Below are positions 18,801 to 28,979 of a stretch of 64,000 nucleotides of DNA, in pieces (the first letter of the stretch is position 1; every line of letters starts with the position of its first letter). The DNA comes from Mixta mediterraneensis (GTDB lineage Bacteria; Pseudomonadota; Gammaproteobacteria; Enterobacterales; Enterobacteriaceae), in the NCBI RefSeq assembly GCF_014946725.1, contig NZ_JACFXY010000001.1, forward strand, positions 248,001-312,000, read 5' to 3'. The notes under the pieces were generated by a model. The model had not been told where the DNA came from, searched no databases, and saw only the letters and a list, made by a program, of their open reading frames with translations. The translations under genes were made by a program, and so were the position numbers.

Positions 18801-21098
18801 TTACAAATAATCGAACTGTGCATCCTGGGTTCGCACAGAATCCAGTCCGATCATGACATTGAATTTGCCCGGCTCCGCCACGTGCTGCATTTGCTGATTC
18901 CAGAACTTCAGCGCATCAACATCAATCTTAAACGTCACCGTCTGCGATTCGCCCGCTTTTAGCATGATGCGTTTAAAACTGCGCAATTCCTGCACCGGAC
19001 GACTCAGGGACGCCACCGGATCATTCAGATACATCTGCACCACAGTAGCGCCGTCACGTTTGCCGCTGTTGGTTACCGTCACGCTGGCGTTAATCGTGCC
19101 GTTACGCGGCATGGTGCGCGACGACATCGTAACCGGCGAGACCGTAAAGCGGGTGTAGCTCAGGCCATAACCAAACGGATAAAGCGGACCGTTAACCGCA
19201 TCGTAATAATGCGAGGTGTACTTATTTGGCTTTTCAAAATTGTAAGGACGGCCCGTAGGCAAATGGTTGTAATAAATCGGGATCTGACCCACAGAGCGGG
19301 GGAAAGAGACCGGCAGTTTGCCCGATGGATTGTAATCGCCGAACAGCACATCAGCGATAGCATTACCGCCCTCGGTGCCGCTAAACCAGGTTTCCAGCAT
19401 CGCATCCGCCATGCGATCTTCATTGGCGACCGCTAGCGGACGACCGTTCATCAGCACAATCACCAGCGGTTTGCCGGTAGCCTTCAGCGCGGCAAGCAGT
19501 TTTTGCTGGCTCTGTGGAATCAGCAGCTCACTACGGCTGGATGCTTCGTGTGCCATGCCCTGCGCTTCACCGATGGCAGCAACCACCACATCAGCCTGCT
19601 TAGCCTTTTCTACCGCTTCATCAAGCAGCTGCTGCGGAGAGCGTTTATCAACGGATACCGCTTGCTCATACAGATTCAGGAAATCCTGAATGCCTTTGTT
19701 ATCAGAAATATTGGCGCCTTTGGCATACAGCAGCGTCGCCTTGCCCGCCGTGGCGTTACGCATACCTTGCAGCAACGAAATGGATTGCTTCGCCACGCCT
19801 GCGGCTGACCAGCTTCCCATAATGTCGCGCTGGCTGTCTGCCAGGGGGCCAATCAGTGCAATGGTGCCCGTTTTTTTCAGCGGCAGGGTTTCCAGACGAT
19901 TTTTCAACAGTACCAGACTTTTACGCGCCACGTCGCGCGCTTCAGCACGGTGTAAGCGGCTTTCGGCATTGGTATCCGGCGGATCGCTCTCCTTCGGACC
20001 AAGATGGCTATAGGGATCGTTAAACAGCCCCATATCGTATTTCACGTTCAACACATGGCGCGCCGCATCATCAATTTCCGCCATGCTCACCGCCCCCTTT
20101 TTCACCAGGTCCGGCAGATATTTGCTGTAATACTCATCGCTCATACTCATATCGACGCCAGCTTTCAGCGCAATGCGCACCGCATCTTGTGGATCGCTGG
20201 CCACGCCATGCTTAATCAGCTCTTTAATTGCGCCATGATCGCTGATGGTGATGCCTTTGAATTTCCATTGTCCGCGCAGCAGATCCTTCAACAGCCAGCC
20301 ATTGGCGGTCGCCGGTACGCCATTAATGGTATTAAGCGACACCATCACGCCACCACTGCCTGCCTCTAGCGAGGCTTTATAAGGGGGCAGGTAATCCTGA
20401 AACATGCGCTGCGGACTCATATCAACCGTGTTGTAATCACGCCCGCCTTCCACTGCACCATACAGCGCGAAGTGCTTTACGCTGGTCATAATGGAATAGC
20501 GATCGGCCGCGCTTTTGCCCTGCATGGCTTTCACCATGCTGCGACCCATTTCCGCAGTGAGATAAGTATCTTCACCGAAGCCTTCCGAGACGCGTCCCCA
20601 GCGCGGTTCGCGGCTGACATCGACCATCGGTGCCCAGGTCATATTCAGACCGTCATCAGCAGCCTCATAGGCAGAAATGCGGCCCACTTCACTCACCGCA
20701 TCCCGATCCCAGCTCGCCGCTAACCCCAGCGGAATCGGAAAAATCGTGCGCTGTCCATGCACCACGTCATAGGCAAAGAACAGAGGGATTTTCAGACGGC
20801 TGAGGTGCATGGCCTGGTCCTGCATGGCGCGAATGTCCTGACGCGTCACTGTATTAAAAATCGCGCCGACCTGGCTTTTGCGAATCATCTCGCGGATTGC
20901 TTCTTTAGGATTATCGGGGCCAACGCTTATCAAACGTAGCTGGCCGATTTTTTCATCCAGCGTCATTTTTTTTAGCAGATCGTTGACGAAGGCGTCGCGC
21001 GCCTGTTCCGTCATGGGATGATGACTAATCAGCTCCTCTGCCAGTGCGGGTTGCATAGCGAGGGAGACAGCGAGACTAACAGAGTAAATCCATTTCAT
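18801..21098 (-). CDS. bglX: Periplasmic beta-glucosidase BglX (GH3)
   Basis: 765 residues, the same length as E. coli BglX. A signal peptide (MKWIYSVSLAVSLAMQPALA, cut before EELISHH) sends it to the periplasm. The GH3 barrel carries FAYDVVHGQRTIFPIPLGLA and the nucleophile region GITISDHGAIKEL. The alpha/beta sandwich domain follows, then a C-terminal fibronectin III-like domain (VTVTNSGKRDGATVVQMYL). It hydrolyses beta-linked glucosides. The next gene outward, dld, is divergent, and this pair is also adjacent in E. coli. Confidence 0.96.
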   Translation of the reverse strand: MKWIYSVSLAVSLAMQPALAEELISHHPMTEQARDAFVNDLLKKMTLDEKIGQLRLISVGPDNPKEAIREMIRKSQVGAIFNTVTRQDIRAMQDQAMHLSRLKIPLFFAYDVVHGQRTIFPIPLGLAASWDRDAVSEVGRISAYEAADDGLNMTWAPMVDVSREPRWGRVSEGFGEDTYLTAEMGRSMVKAMQGKSAADRYSIMTSVKHFALYGAVEGGRDYNTVDMSPQRMFQDYLPPYKASLEAGSGGVMVSLNTINGVPATANGWLLKDLLRGQWKFKGITISDHGAIKELIKHGVASDPQDAVRIALKAGVDMSMSDEYYSKYLPDLVKKGAVSMAEIDDAARHVLNVKYDMGLFNDPYSHLGPKESDPPDTNAESRLHRAEARDVARKSLVLLKNRLETLPLKKTGTIALIGPLADSQRDIMGSWSAAGVAKQSISLLQGMRNATAGKATLLYAKGANISDNKGIQDFLNLYEQAVSVDKRSPQQLLDEAVEKAKQADVVVAAIGEAQGMAHEASSRSELLIPQSQQKLLAALKATGKPLVIVLMNGRPLAVANEDRMADAMLETWFSGTEGGNAIADVLFGDYNPSGKLPVSFPRSVGQIPIYYNHLPTGRPYNFEKPNKYTSHYYDAVNGPLYPFGYGLSYTRFTVSPVTMSSRTMPRNGTINASVTVTNSGKRDGATVVQMYLNDPVASLSRPVQELRSFKRIMLKAGESQTVTFKIDVDALKFWNQQMQHVAEPGKFNVMIGLDSVRTQDAQFDYL

Positions 21099-21252
21099 CA
21101 GATCGGGTTCTCTTAAGTGACTACGCAGTATCGAATTAACAGGCGGCAGTGTGCCACAAGTTCAGAATAGCGGGTAGCTGACGCTGGCACACTGGTCCCG
21201 TGCGCCTGACGTGCTACATTAATGACGCACGAATAAGACAAGGGAATTGCCC

Positions 21253-22956
21253 ATGATAAACATCTCTGCCCTACTTTCCGATTTACGCAGGTTAGTCGGC
21301 CCCTCCCATCTCCTGACTGAAGCAGCACAGACGGCACGCTACCGTAAAGGCTTTCGTTCAGGCGAAGGGGATGCCTTAGCCGTGGTTTTTCCCGGTACGC
21401 TGCTGGAATTGTGGCGGACCTTACAAATACTGGTAAATGCCGACGTTATTATTTTGATGCAGGCCGCAAATACCGGACTGACAGAAGGCTCGACGCCGCA
21501 CGGCAACGATTACGATCGGCCATTAGTGATCATCAGCACGTTACGGCTTGATAAGTTACAGCTGATCGAGGATGGCAAACAAATTTTAGCGTTTCCAGGC
21601 AGCACGCTGTATCAGCTGGAAAAAACGCTCAAGCCGCTGGGCCGCGAGCCGCATTCGGTGATCGGCTCCTCATGCATTGGCGCATCGGTACTCGGCGGTA
21701 TCTGTAATAATTCTGGCGGTTCGCTAATCAAACGCGGTCCGGCTTACAGCGAAATGGCGCTGTTCGCGCAGATTGATGCGCAGGGTAAATTAAAACTGGT
21801 GAACCACTTAGGTATTGATTTAGGTGCGTCACCAGAAGAGATTTTAGGTCGCCTGGATGATGATCGCTGGCAGCCCAAAGATGTACAACATGATGGCCGC
21901 CACGCATCGGATAGTGAATATGCCGAGCGGGTGCGCGAAATCGACGCCGATACCCCGGCGCGTTTTAATGCAGATGCGCGTCGGCTGTTTGAAGCTTCAG
22001 GTTGTGCGGGTAAGCTGGCTGTCTTTGCAGTGCGACTCGACACCTTTCCCATCGAACCGCAACAGCAGGTTTTCTATATTGGCACCAACGATGTTGGGGT
22101 GCTGAGCGATATGCGCCGTCATATTCTGGCGCACTTCAAAAACCTGCCGGTTGCTGGCGAATATATGCATCGTGATATTTATGACATCGCTGAAGTTTAC
22201 GGCAAAGACACCTTCCTGATGATCGACAAGCTCGGTACTGACAAGATGCCGCTGTTTTTCACCCTGAAAGGTCGCGTTGACGCCTGGCTGGCAAAGCTAT
22301 CTTTCGTTAAGCCACATTTCAGCGATCGTGTATTACAGCGTTTGAGCCGCCTGTTTCCGGCGCATTTGCCGCAGCGAATGAAACAATATCGTGATAAGTA
22401 CGCGCATCATCTGATGCTGAAAATGTCCGGTGATGGCGTGCAGGAAGCGCGTGATTATCTGAAAGACTGTTTTCGTGAAGGCGGGGGCGAGTACTTTGAG
22501 TGTAAAGGCACAGAAGGTGCACACGCGTTTCTGCATCGTTTTGCCGCCGCGGGTGCTGCGGTACGCTACCACGCGGTGCATTCGGATGATGTCGAAGATA
22601 TTCTGGCACTGGATATTGCTCTGCGTCGCAACGATCGCGACTGGTTTGAAACGTTGCCGCCGGTAATCACCCAATCGCTGAGCCACAGCCTCTACTATGG
22701 CCATTTCTTCTGTCATGTATTCCATCAGGATTACATCGTGAAAAAGGGCGTAGATGTGCACGCGCTGAAGGAGAAGATGCTGGAAATCTTACAGGCGCGC
22801 GGCGCAGAATATCCGGCAGAGCACAACGTCGGGCATCTGTATCAGGCCAGGCCGCAACTGGCTTCGTTTTATCGCCAACTTGATCCGACCAACAGTTTTA
22901 ATCCCGGCATTGGAAAAACCAGCAAACAGAAAGGCTGGGCGGTAAAGCAAATTTAA
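21253..22956 (+). CDS. dld: Quinone-dependent D-lactate dehydrogenase
   Basis: 567 residues from the ATG at 21253 (AGGGAA about 8 nt upstream); a TTG two codons earlier is less likely. It is a peripheral inner-membrane flavoprotein that passes electrons from D-lactate to the respiratory quinones. The FAD-binding-4 domain shows PGSTLYQLEKTLKPLGREPH and VLGGICNNSGGSLIKRGPAY. The C-terminal half is the Dld-specific membrane-binding and cap region (EYMHRDIYDIAEVYGKDTFL). A strong terminator follows. Confidence 0.97.
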   Translation: MINISALLSDLRRLVGPSHLLTEAAQTARYRKGFRSGEGDALAVVFPGTLLELWRTLQILVNADVIILMQAANTGLTEGSTPHGNDYDRPLVIISTLRLDKLQLIEDGKQILAFPGSTLYQLEKTLKPLGREPHSVIGSSCIGASVLGGICNNSGGSLIKRGPAYSEMALFAQIDAQGKLKLVNHLGIDLGASPEEILGRLDDDRWQPKDVQHDGRHASDSEYAERVREIDADTPARFNADARRLFEASGCAGKLAVFAVRLDTFPIEPQQQVFYIGTNDVGVLSDMRRHILAHFKNLPVAGEYMHRDIYDIAEVYGKDTFLMIDKLGTDKMPLFFTLKGRVDAWLAKLSFVKPHFSDRVLQRLSRLFPAHLPQRMKQYRDKYAHHLMLKMSGDGVQEARDYLKDCFREGGGEYFECKGTEGAHAFLHRFAAAGAAVRYHAVHSDDVEDILALDIALRRNDRDWFETLPPVITQSLSHSLYYGHFFCHVFHQDYIVKKGVDVHALKEKMLEILQARGAEYPAEHNVGHLYQARPQLASFYRQLDPTNSFNPGIGKTSKQKGWAVKQI

Positions 22957-22980
22957 GCTATTTTTCTTAAAAAATTTATA

Positions 22981-23012
22981 GAAAAGGCATTCTTTATAGT
23001 GAATGCCTTTTT
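22981..23012. terminator. Bidirectional terminator between dld and the mechanosensitive channel gene
   Basis: AAAAGGCATTC and GAATGCCTTTT form a perfect stem around TTTATAGT, with A-rich and T-rich flanks on both sides. Placed between two convergent genes, it should stop transcripts from both. Confidence 0.9.
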
Positions 23013-23016
23013 ATAT

Positions 23017-25449
23017 TTACGGCATCGGCTCTTCAGCCGCCGCTTGTTGCCGACGTTCGATAATCATTGTCTGTGGCGCTGACAGCACGATGCCCTCTTT
23101 ACGCAATCGGGTAAGAATGTCGAACAGCAAATCACTTTTCGCTCCAGAGATCTGACGCTGGCTCGACACATTACCGGTGACGCTGAGCACAATGCCCTCC
23201 GGCGTCAAATCTTTAAACGATACTGACGGCTCAGGTGTTTCCAGGATGCGTTCGTTTTCGTTATACACTTCCAGCAAAATTTCACGTACCCGTACCGGAT
23301 CGATGTTCAGTGGGAAAGTCAGCAGAATGGTGACCACCCCTTGCGCATTGCCCATGGTCGCGTTGCGTACGTTTTGCGAAATAAGCTGCGAGTTCGGCAC
23401 AATGACCGTTGACTTGTCGCTAAGCTGAATCTCGGTAGCACGCACGTTGATGCGGCGAATATCCCCTTCTATTCCGCTAATGCTCACCAGATCGCCCACT
23501 TTCACCGGACGTTCGGTCAGCAGAATAAGTCCTGAGATAAAGTTCTTTACGATCTCCTGCAAGCCAAAACCGATACCGACCGACAAGGCGCTAACAATCC
23601 AGGCCAGCTTGTTCCACTGCAAACCCATGATCGACAGCGTCAGCAGAATAATCAGTACATAGCCGACATTGCTGAACAGCGTTACCAGCGAGACGCGCAT
23701 ACCAACGTCCATGGTCGTTTTCGGCAGAAAATCGCTATCCAGCCAGCGACGTACCGAACGCAGCACATAAATACCGACGATCAGGCAAACCAGCGCATTG
23801 ACCATGTGCGCCGGAACAATATTGAGCGATTCCAGCCCCTTACCGCCCCAGAATTCGATGGCTTTTTGCAACAATTCAATCGGGGTTGATGAGGCGAAAG
23901 TGGCGTTCAGTAACGCCAGTACCACAAACAAAATCAGGAAAGTTTTGCCAATGGCCGCTAATACCGTTGCCGTTTGTTGCAGGTGGCGCTCATCAATATT
24001 TAGCGAACTTTGAATACGCCTGCCGGATGGGTTGTTGGTGGAAAATAAACTTTCACAGCCGTCGTTGAACAGATGACTGAGGAAATAAAACGAGCCGAAC
24101 AGAATACCGCACCAAATTACCTCGTAACTCAGAAAGCGAGCCAGCGTAACGTATCCGATAATCAACGATAGCAGAATTGCAATCGCCATCAGCGTCAGCG
24201 CCATATGTATCAGCCCGACTAACGTCGAGCGCGCTTCGGGCGGCGTGGCTGCCTGCACCATACGACGGCGAGCGCGATTGGTGCGTATGCTGATAGCCAG
24301 CGCGGTGCTACCAATCAGCAACGCGGTCAGGCCGTTAGCAAAAATGGTGGTATTCAGGCTGGTGCCAACGCTGTAGTTAAACGCTTCTACCGTCTGGAAA
24401 ATAAACACCAGCAACGCCGTAATCGGCGGGAATGGCTTCAGTGCCAGAGCGACGTCGTTAGAAATCGCCGGTAAGCGCCAGCTTGGACGACGCGTAGATA
24501 AGAAGGCACGTCCTAAACCCGCAATCAGTCCACAATAGACGCTAAGCTGCACCAGACGATCCACAAAGTCCTGTACATCGGTAGACACTTCATCACGGCG
24601 TGTAAAAGCCAGCGCAATAAAGTTGAACGTCAGCACCACCGCAACCAGGGTCGTTAGCGCAATAGCCGCAGCGAGAAAGCTGCGGCGCAGTCGGCCTTCA
24701 GGCATTTTATGAATGCTGATGCTGGCGAGAAACTCTTCGCTGTAACGACGGCCCGGCACCATCACCAGTATGGCGGCAATCAGCCAGGCGATAGTGCCGA
24801 AACGCCAGCCCGGTTCCCAGGACAGCCCGGCGGTATCTTGCAACTCGTCAAGGAAATCACTGATCTTTTCGCCATCAAGATCCTGGCTATTGAACACCGG
24901 GGCCCAGAAACGTGGGCCGAAAATACTGCCGGAGTTTAGCGCCAGCTGACTTTTCAGCTGATCGCGACGCAGGTTAACGATTTGCGAAGAGAGCGTCAGT
25001 GCGCCGTTTTTAATGCCTTCGGCCTGCTTGATCTGCGCGTCCATTTTGCTCTTTTGGCTCTCAAGCGCGTTACGTTTACGCGTGACTTCCGCGGTCTCTT
25101 TCATATCGCTGTCTGACTTCGGTGCCGGTCCAAGCACCGCCAGCTGGGCTTCCAGCTGCTGACGATCCGGCAGCAATGCCTGTCCCAGCGTATCGGCATT
25201 ACCTGACAGCTCCAGCGCCATCTCATTCAGCTGACTGAGTTTGCTTTCACTGGTTTCACCCGACACCTGACCTTTAATCTTGTCGAGGATCTTTTGCATT
25301 TTTGGCAGCTCAACCGCGGCATTCACCCTGGGTTGCGTCTCTTGTTCCTGTGCGGCGCTCGCCGCATCGTCCGCTGCCAGGCTGAGTCCAGGGGCAAAGA
25401 ACACCAGAGCCAGCATTAATAGCATAAAAAAGGATTTTAACTTAAACAT
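23017..25449 (-). CDS. MscS-family mechanosensitive channel with DUF3772 periplasmic domain
   Basis: 810 residues from the ATG at 25449. A signal peptide (MFKLKSFFMLLMLALVFFAP then GLSLA) precedes a coiled-coil-rich periplasmic domain of about 170 residues (DUF3772-like; SQLNEMALELSGNADTLGQA). Eight to ten membrane helices follow. The last is the MscS pore and beta domain (SVGIGFGLQEIVKNFISGLI, then ERPVKVGDLVSISGIEGDIR, and VIVPNSQLISQNVRN). It would vent solutes on osmotic downshock. It is not one of the E. coli channels at this location; MscK and YbiO are the nearest designs. Confidence 0.88.
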   Translation of the reverse strand: MFKLKSFFMLLMLALVFFAPGLSLAADDAASAAQEQETQPRVNAAVELPKMQKILDKIKGQVSGETSESKLSQLNEMALELSGNADTLGQALLPDRQQLEAQLAVLGPAPKSDSDMKETAEVTRKRNALESQKSKMDAQIKQAEGIKNGALTLSSQIVNLRRDQLKSQLALNSGSIFGPRFWAPVFNSQDLDGEKISDFLDELQDTAGLSWEPGWRFGTIAWLIAAILVMVPGRRYSEEFLASISIHKMPEGRLRRSFLAAAIALTTLVAVVLTFNFIALAFTRRDEVSTDVQDFVDRLVQLSVYCGLIAGLGRAFLSTRRPSWRLPAISNDVALALKPFPPITALLVFIFQTVEAFNYSVGTSLNTTIFANGLTALLIGSTALAISIRTNRARRRMVQAATPPEARSTLVGLIHMALTLMAIAILLSLIIGYVTLARFLSYEVIWCGILFGSFYFLSHLFNDGCESLFSTNNPSGRRIQSSLNIDERHLQQTATVLAAIGKTFLILFVVLALLNATFASSTPIELLQKAIEFWGGKGLESLNIVPAHMVNALVCLIVGIYVLRSVRRWLDSDFLPKTTMDVGMRVSLVTLFSNVGYVLIILLTLSIMGLQWNKLAWIVSALSVGIGFGLQEIVKNFISGLILLTERPVKVGDLVSISGIEGDIRRINVRATEIQLSDKSTVIVPNSQLISQNVRNATMGNAQGVVTILLTFPLNIDPVRVREILLEVYNENERILETPEPSVSFKDLTPEGIVLSVTGNVSSQRQISGAKSDLLFDILTRLRKEGIVLSAPQTMIIERRQQAAAEEPMP

Positions 25450-25585
25450 GAGAATGAGATTCCGGCACAATAATCAGGCGATATTCCCTCGCCGTTCGCG
25501 CGTAGTGTAGGATTTTGCGGGTCATGAAACTATAGGAATAGGGGGTAATTCTCATGGTGCCCACCGAAGTGAGCACCGAATGACT

Positions 25586-26533
25586 TTACTCAATTGCGGA
25601 GCTGCTGGCCGCATTGCTGGCCACCTGCGACGCCTTCTGTTTTTTATAAGCCAGCGCAGCAGCAGGGACTGGCGCGGCCTTGCCCGTTTCTAACCAGTCG
25701 CGCAGGCGATTCGCATCGGCAAAATGCGTGTATTTACCGAACGCATCCAGCACCACTAACGCAACCGGACGATGGTTGATTTGGGTGCGCATTACCAGGC
25801 AATGCCCCGCTTCATCGGTGTAACCCGTTTTGGTCAACTGAATACGCCAGTCATCTTTATAAACCAGGTGGTTAGTATTACGGAATGGCAGCGCATAAGC
25901 GGGATGCGCAAATACCGCAGTGTCTTGTTTCGTCGTGCTGAGCTGTCCCAGCAGCGGGTATTCACGCGTGGCTTTCAGCAGCTTGATCAGATCCTCTGCG
26001 CTGGAGACATTCTGAATGGACAAGCCCGTTGGTTCGACGTAGTGGGTGTGGGTCATGCCGAGGGCGCGCGCTTTAGCGTTCATCGCACGAATGAAGGCGT
26101 TATAGCCGCCGGGATAGGCATGCGCGAGGCTGGCTGCAGCACGGTTCTCTGATGACATCAACGCCAGCAGCAGCATATTGCGGCGGCTGATTTGGCTGTT
26201 GAGCTTAACGCGAGAAAATACGCCGCGCATTTCAGGTGTCTGACTCACATCTACCGTCAGCATTTCGTCCAACGGTAAATGGGCGTCCAGCACCACCATC
26301 GCTGTCATTAATTTAGTAATAGACGCAATGGGTCGCACACGATCTGGATGGCTGGAGAACAGCACTTTATTAGTGCTGAGATCGACGATCATCGCACTGC
26401 CAGAAGCAATTTGTGGCTGAGCAATCGGTGCCAGCTGCGACAGCGACGTCGCCGCATGAGCCGGAAGCGCCTGTATCTGCCCGGAAACGAGCAGCGCCAG
26501 CGACAGCAGTGAAAAACGAATTTTTGCAGGCAT
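25586..26533 (-). CDS. pbpG: D-alanyl-D-alanine endopeptidase PBP7
   Basis: 315 residues, a low-molecular-mass penicillin-binding protein that cuts D-Ala-meso-DAP crosslinks in peptidoglycan. A signal peptide ends at about residue 27 (LPAHA). The three active-site motifs are all present: SITK at 71-74, SEN at 128-130 and KTG at 235-237. The C-terminal tail is Ala/Ser-rich. E. coli has pbpG in the same yohC-pbpG-dld-bglX neighbourhood, although here the channel gene separates it from dld. Confidence 0.96.
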   Translation of the reverse strand: MPAKIRFSLLSLALLVSGQIQALPAHAATSLSQLAPIAQPQIASGSAMIVDLSTNKVLFSSHPDRVRPIASITKLMTAMVVLDAHLPLDEMLTVDVSQTPEMRGVFSRVKLNSQISRRNMLLLALMSSENRAAASLAHAYPGGYNAFIRAMNAKARALGMTHTHYVEPTGLSIQNVSSAEDLIKLLKATREYPLLGQLSTTKQDTAVFAHPAYALPFRNTNHLVYKDDWRIQLTKTGYTDEAGHCLVMRTQINHRPVALVVLDAFGKYTHFADANRLRDWLETGKAAPVPAAALAYKKQKASQVASNAASSSAIE

Positions 26534-26676
26534 CGTAAGAAAAAGACCCGGTTAAGATTGTGCGCTGTGTTCAGACACAGGCCGCCCGCTCCCGATCAGT
26601 CAGTGAGCACGCGGGCTGGCTGCAGCATCATACGCTGAAGTCTCCCCCTTTTCCTGGCGAGATTGTTTCCGGGCGT

Positions 26677-26706
26677 TAAAAAAGCTGCCGCCAGTGCGGC
26701 GGCAGC
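26677..26706 (-). terminator. Rho-independent terminator of yohC
   Basis: On the minus strand, GCTGCCGCC and GGCGGCAGC form a 9-bp GC stem around a 5-nt loop followed by TTTTTTAA. It lies 8 bp past the yohC stop. Confidence 0.93.
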
Positions 26707-26713
26707 GACAGGA

Positions 26714-27301
26714 TTAAAACAGTCGTGGTCCGTAACCCCACAGGATCACGGTCATGGCTAACAGCACTTCAAACACCAGTACGCCAATGGCCAGCGTTGA
26801 GCCAGAAAACCGCAGGCTCTCTTCACGATCGATATTCAGGAACAGCGGAATACCGACATACAGCAAATAACCGGTATAGACCAGTGCCAGTGCACCAACA
26901 AAAACACACAGCCATACCAGCGGATAGAGCGCCACCAGCCCGCTCAAAAACAGGGGAGTCGCCACATAGCCTGCAAACACCGTACAACGCTGGACGTTAG
27001 GACGTTGCGGGTAATCACGCGCCATCCAGTGTATGACCCGTCCCATAACCGCCACGCCGCCCAGAATAATCAGATAAAACAGAATACCGAGCCCAATCCC
27101 GGTCAGCAGATTAAGTTGCACAAAACGCCCTTCGCCCAGATTCCAGCCCAGCTGTGTTGTACCAATAAAGGCGCAGATCACCGGAATGGCAGCCATTAAC
27201 AGAACATGGTGGGCGTAATGGTGCGAAACGCTTTCGTTCTCTTGCTTGATGTTGCGCATTTCCTGGTTCGGATGCGACAGAAGACCCCAGACATGATTCA
27301 T
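26714..27301 (-). CDS. yohC: Inner-membrane Yip1-domain protein YohC
   Basis: 195 residues from the ATG at 27301 (GAGGAG 8 nt upstream), the same length as E. coli YohC. Five membrane helices are visible, beginning HHVLLMAAIPVICAFIGTTQ, with the N-terminus (MNHVWGLLSHPNQEMRNIKQ) in the cytoplasm. The fold is the Yip1 family; no molecular role is established for the bacterial members. It is divergent from yohD across about 210 bp. Confidence 0.92.
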   Translation of the reverse strand: MNHVWGLLSHPNQEMRNIKQENESVSHHYAHHVLLMAAIPVICAFIGTTQLGWNLGEGRFVQLNLLTGIGLGILFYLIILGGVAVMGRVIHWMARDYPQRPNVQRCTVFAGYVATPLFLSGLVALYPLVWLCVFVGALALVYTGYLLYVGIPLFLNIDREESLRFSGSTLAIGVLVFEVLLAMTVILWGYGPRLF

Positions 27302-27513
27302 ACAAACACTCCTCTGATGCGATGGGCCGCCCCTTCTCACCTGCAGACTTGTCTTAAGGGCAGCTTCATTTTCAAGTATAAACGTCGCCGCAATTTCTGC
27401 GGCGATTGCTGAATAAATCAGCTGAAAAAGGCCATTACCTACGCTACTGAGCGGAAGCCCAGGCGGTTAGCGTATAAACTGAAGCTGGCGATCATCAAAC
27501 AGGGAGGTCAGTT

Positions 27514-28092
27514 TTGCATTTTGATATTAATGGGTTAATCACCGAATACGGTTATCTGGCGCTGTTTATCGGCTGCATTGCTGAAGGAGAAACCTTTACC
27601 CTGCTCGGCGGGGTCTCGGCGCATGAAGGCTTGTTGCATTTTAGCGGCGTCGTTTTAGCCGCGATGGCGGGCGGTGTGGTGGGCGATCAGTTGTTGTACT
27701 GGCTGGGCCGACGCTATGGCAGGCGCATCTTGAGTCGGTTTAAAAAGCATCAGGATAAAATAATTAAGGCGAACCGCCTGATAAAGCGTCGTCCCAGCCT
27801 GTTTGTCATTGGCGTGCGCTTTATGTACGGCTTTCGTTTGATTGGTCCGATTATTATTGGCGCCAGTCGGCTCAAACCCATGAAGTTCTTTCTGCTGAAT
27901 GTCGCTGGAGCGGCGATCTGGGCACTGATTTTTGTCACGCTGGGTTATTTTGCTGGCGGCATTATTACGCCATGGTTGCACGCACTCGACCAGCACTTAA
28001 AGCATGTGCTTTGGCTGGTCGGCGCGATAGTATTTGCGTTCCTTGTACGCTGGGTGATTCGCCGCTGGCACACCAAACGGGCAGATCAGTAA
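27514..28092 (+). CDS. yohD: DedA-family membrane protein YohD
   Basis: 192 residues starting at a TTG (27514) that is well placed 7 nt after GGGAGG. It shows the DedA signature GEGE-like loop (IGCIAEGETFTLLGG) and RFMYGFRLIGPIIIGASRLK. DedA proteins are thought to help flip undecaprenyl phosphate or phospholipids, and need the membrane potential; YohD is a less-studied member. Its coding end overlaps the convergent yohF end by 7 bp. Confidence 0.93.
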   Translation: MHFDINGLITEYGYLALFIGCIAEGETFTLLGGVSAHEGLLHFSGVVLAAMAGGVVGDQLLYWLGRRYGRRILSRFKKHQDKIIKANRLIKRRPSLFVIGVRFMYGFRLIGPIIIGASRLKPMKFFLLNVAGAAIWALIFVTLGYFAGGIITPWLHALDQHLKHVLWLVGAIVFAFLVRWVIRRWHTKRADQ

Positions 28093-28859
28093 CCTTTGAA
28101 TTGCGGATTCGCCAGCATAAATCCGCCATCGATAATAAACGACTGACCGGTCGTGTATGTTGCCCATTCTGAACATAGCCACGCCACCATACTGGCAATT
28201 TCATGCGTGTCGCCGGGCCGGCCTGCCGGTATTTCCGGCATTTTTATCTTATGCACGTCTGCATCGGTCATATCATTCATCGGTGTGGCAATGGCACCGG
28301 GCGCAACAGCATTCACCAGAATATTGTGTGGCAGCAGGCTTAACGCCATTGATTTGGTTAAGCCGCCGATAGCGTGTTTGGATGAGGTATAGGCCACGGA
28401 ACCAGGTAGTGGCGTGTGTTCATGTACCGATGTGATGTTGATAATACGGCCCCCTTCGCCCTGCTCTACCATTTTTTGCGCGGCAATCTGGCTACAGACA
28501 AATGCGCCATCAACATTGACGCTAAAAACGTTGCGCCAGTCCTCGAACTTCACATCCAGGAAATCGGCTTTAATATTTGTCCCCGCGTTGTTGACTAACA
28601 CATCAATGCGGCCAAATTTATCGATAAGCTGTTGCAGAGACTGACCGCCCTGTGGCGGATCGGCAAGATCAAGCTGAATGACTTCGGCACGACGGCCTTG
28701 TTCACGTACCCGCCGCGCAGTGTCCTGTGCGCCTTTTTCATCCGAGCGCCAGGTAATGCCAATGTCAAAGCCCTGTGCTGCCAGCATTTCAGCACAACGG
28801 CTGCCGATACCTGAATCCGAAGCGGTAATCACGGCTACTTTAATGGATTGCGTCGTCAT
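28086..28859 (-). CDS. yohF: Short-chain dehydrogenase/reductase YohF
   Basis: 257 residues from the ATG at 28859, which has a consensus AAGGAGG 8 nt upstream. The frame stays open much further upstream, but that is intergenic sequence. It has the Rossmann glycine motif (ITASDSGIG), NNAG, the SVHEHTPLPGSVAYTSSKHA stretch with catalytic Tyr/Lys, and the PGAIATPMN segment. It matches E. coli YohF closely, down to the C-terminal IIDGGFMLANPQF. The substrate is unknown; the family includes acetoin/sugar-alcohol-like reductases. Confidence 0.94.
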   Translation of the reverse strand: MTTQSIKVAVITASDSGIGSRCAEMLAAQGFDIGITWRSDEKGAQDTARRVREQGRRAEVIQLDLADPPQGGQSLQQLIDKFGRIDVLVNNAGTNIKADFLDVKFEDWRNVFSVNVDGAFVCSQIAAQKMVEQGEGGRIINITSVHEHTPLPGSVAYTSSKHAIGGLTKSMALSLLPHNILVNAVAPGAIATPMNDMTDADVHKIKMPEIPAGRPGDTHEIASMVAWLCSEWATYTTGQSFIIDGGFMLANPQFKGY

Positions 28860-28979
28860 TGCTTGCTGCCTCCTTAAAAAGTGTGTCAAAGAAGTATAGA
28901 ACTTAACTATCTGTGCCCAAGCGGAGCCGCATTGCGTCTCCTGGCTATAGTTAGGGTTAACACTAACCGGGAGTAATGG

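Noticed and set aside
18737..18823. Upstream extension of the MpaB-like gene starting MHSSIICKRRRC
   Set aside because: It overlaps bglX, has no ribosome-binding site, and the family homology starts at MNIRQRIQQ.
27385..27405. TCGCCGCA/TGCGGCGA hairpin between yohC and yohD
   Set aside because: Stem without a T tract and located at two divergent starts, so not a terminator; no operator family matches. Too short to claim more.
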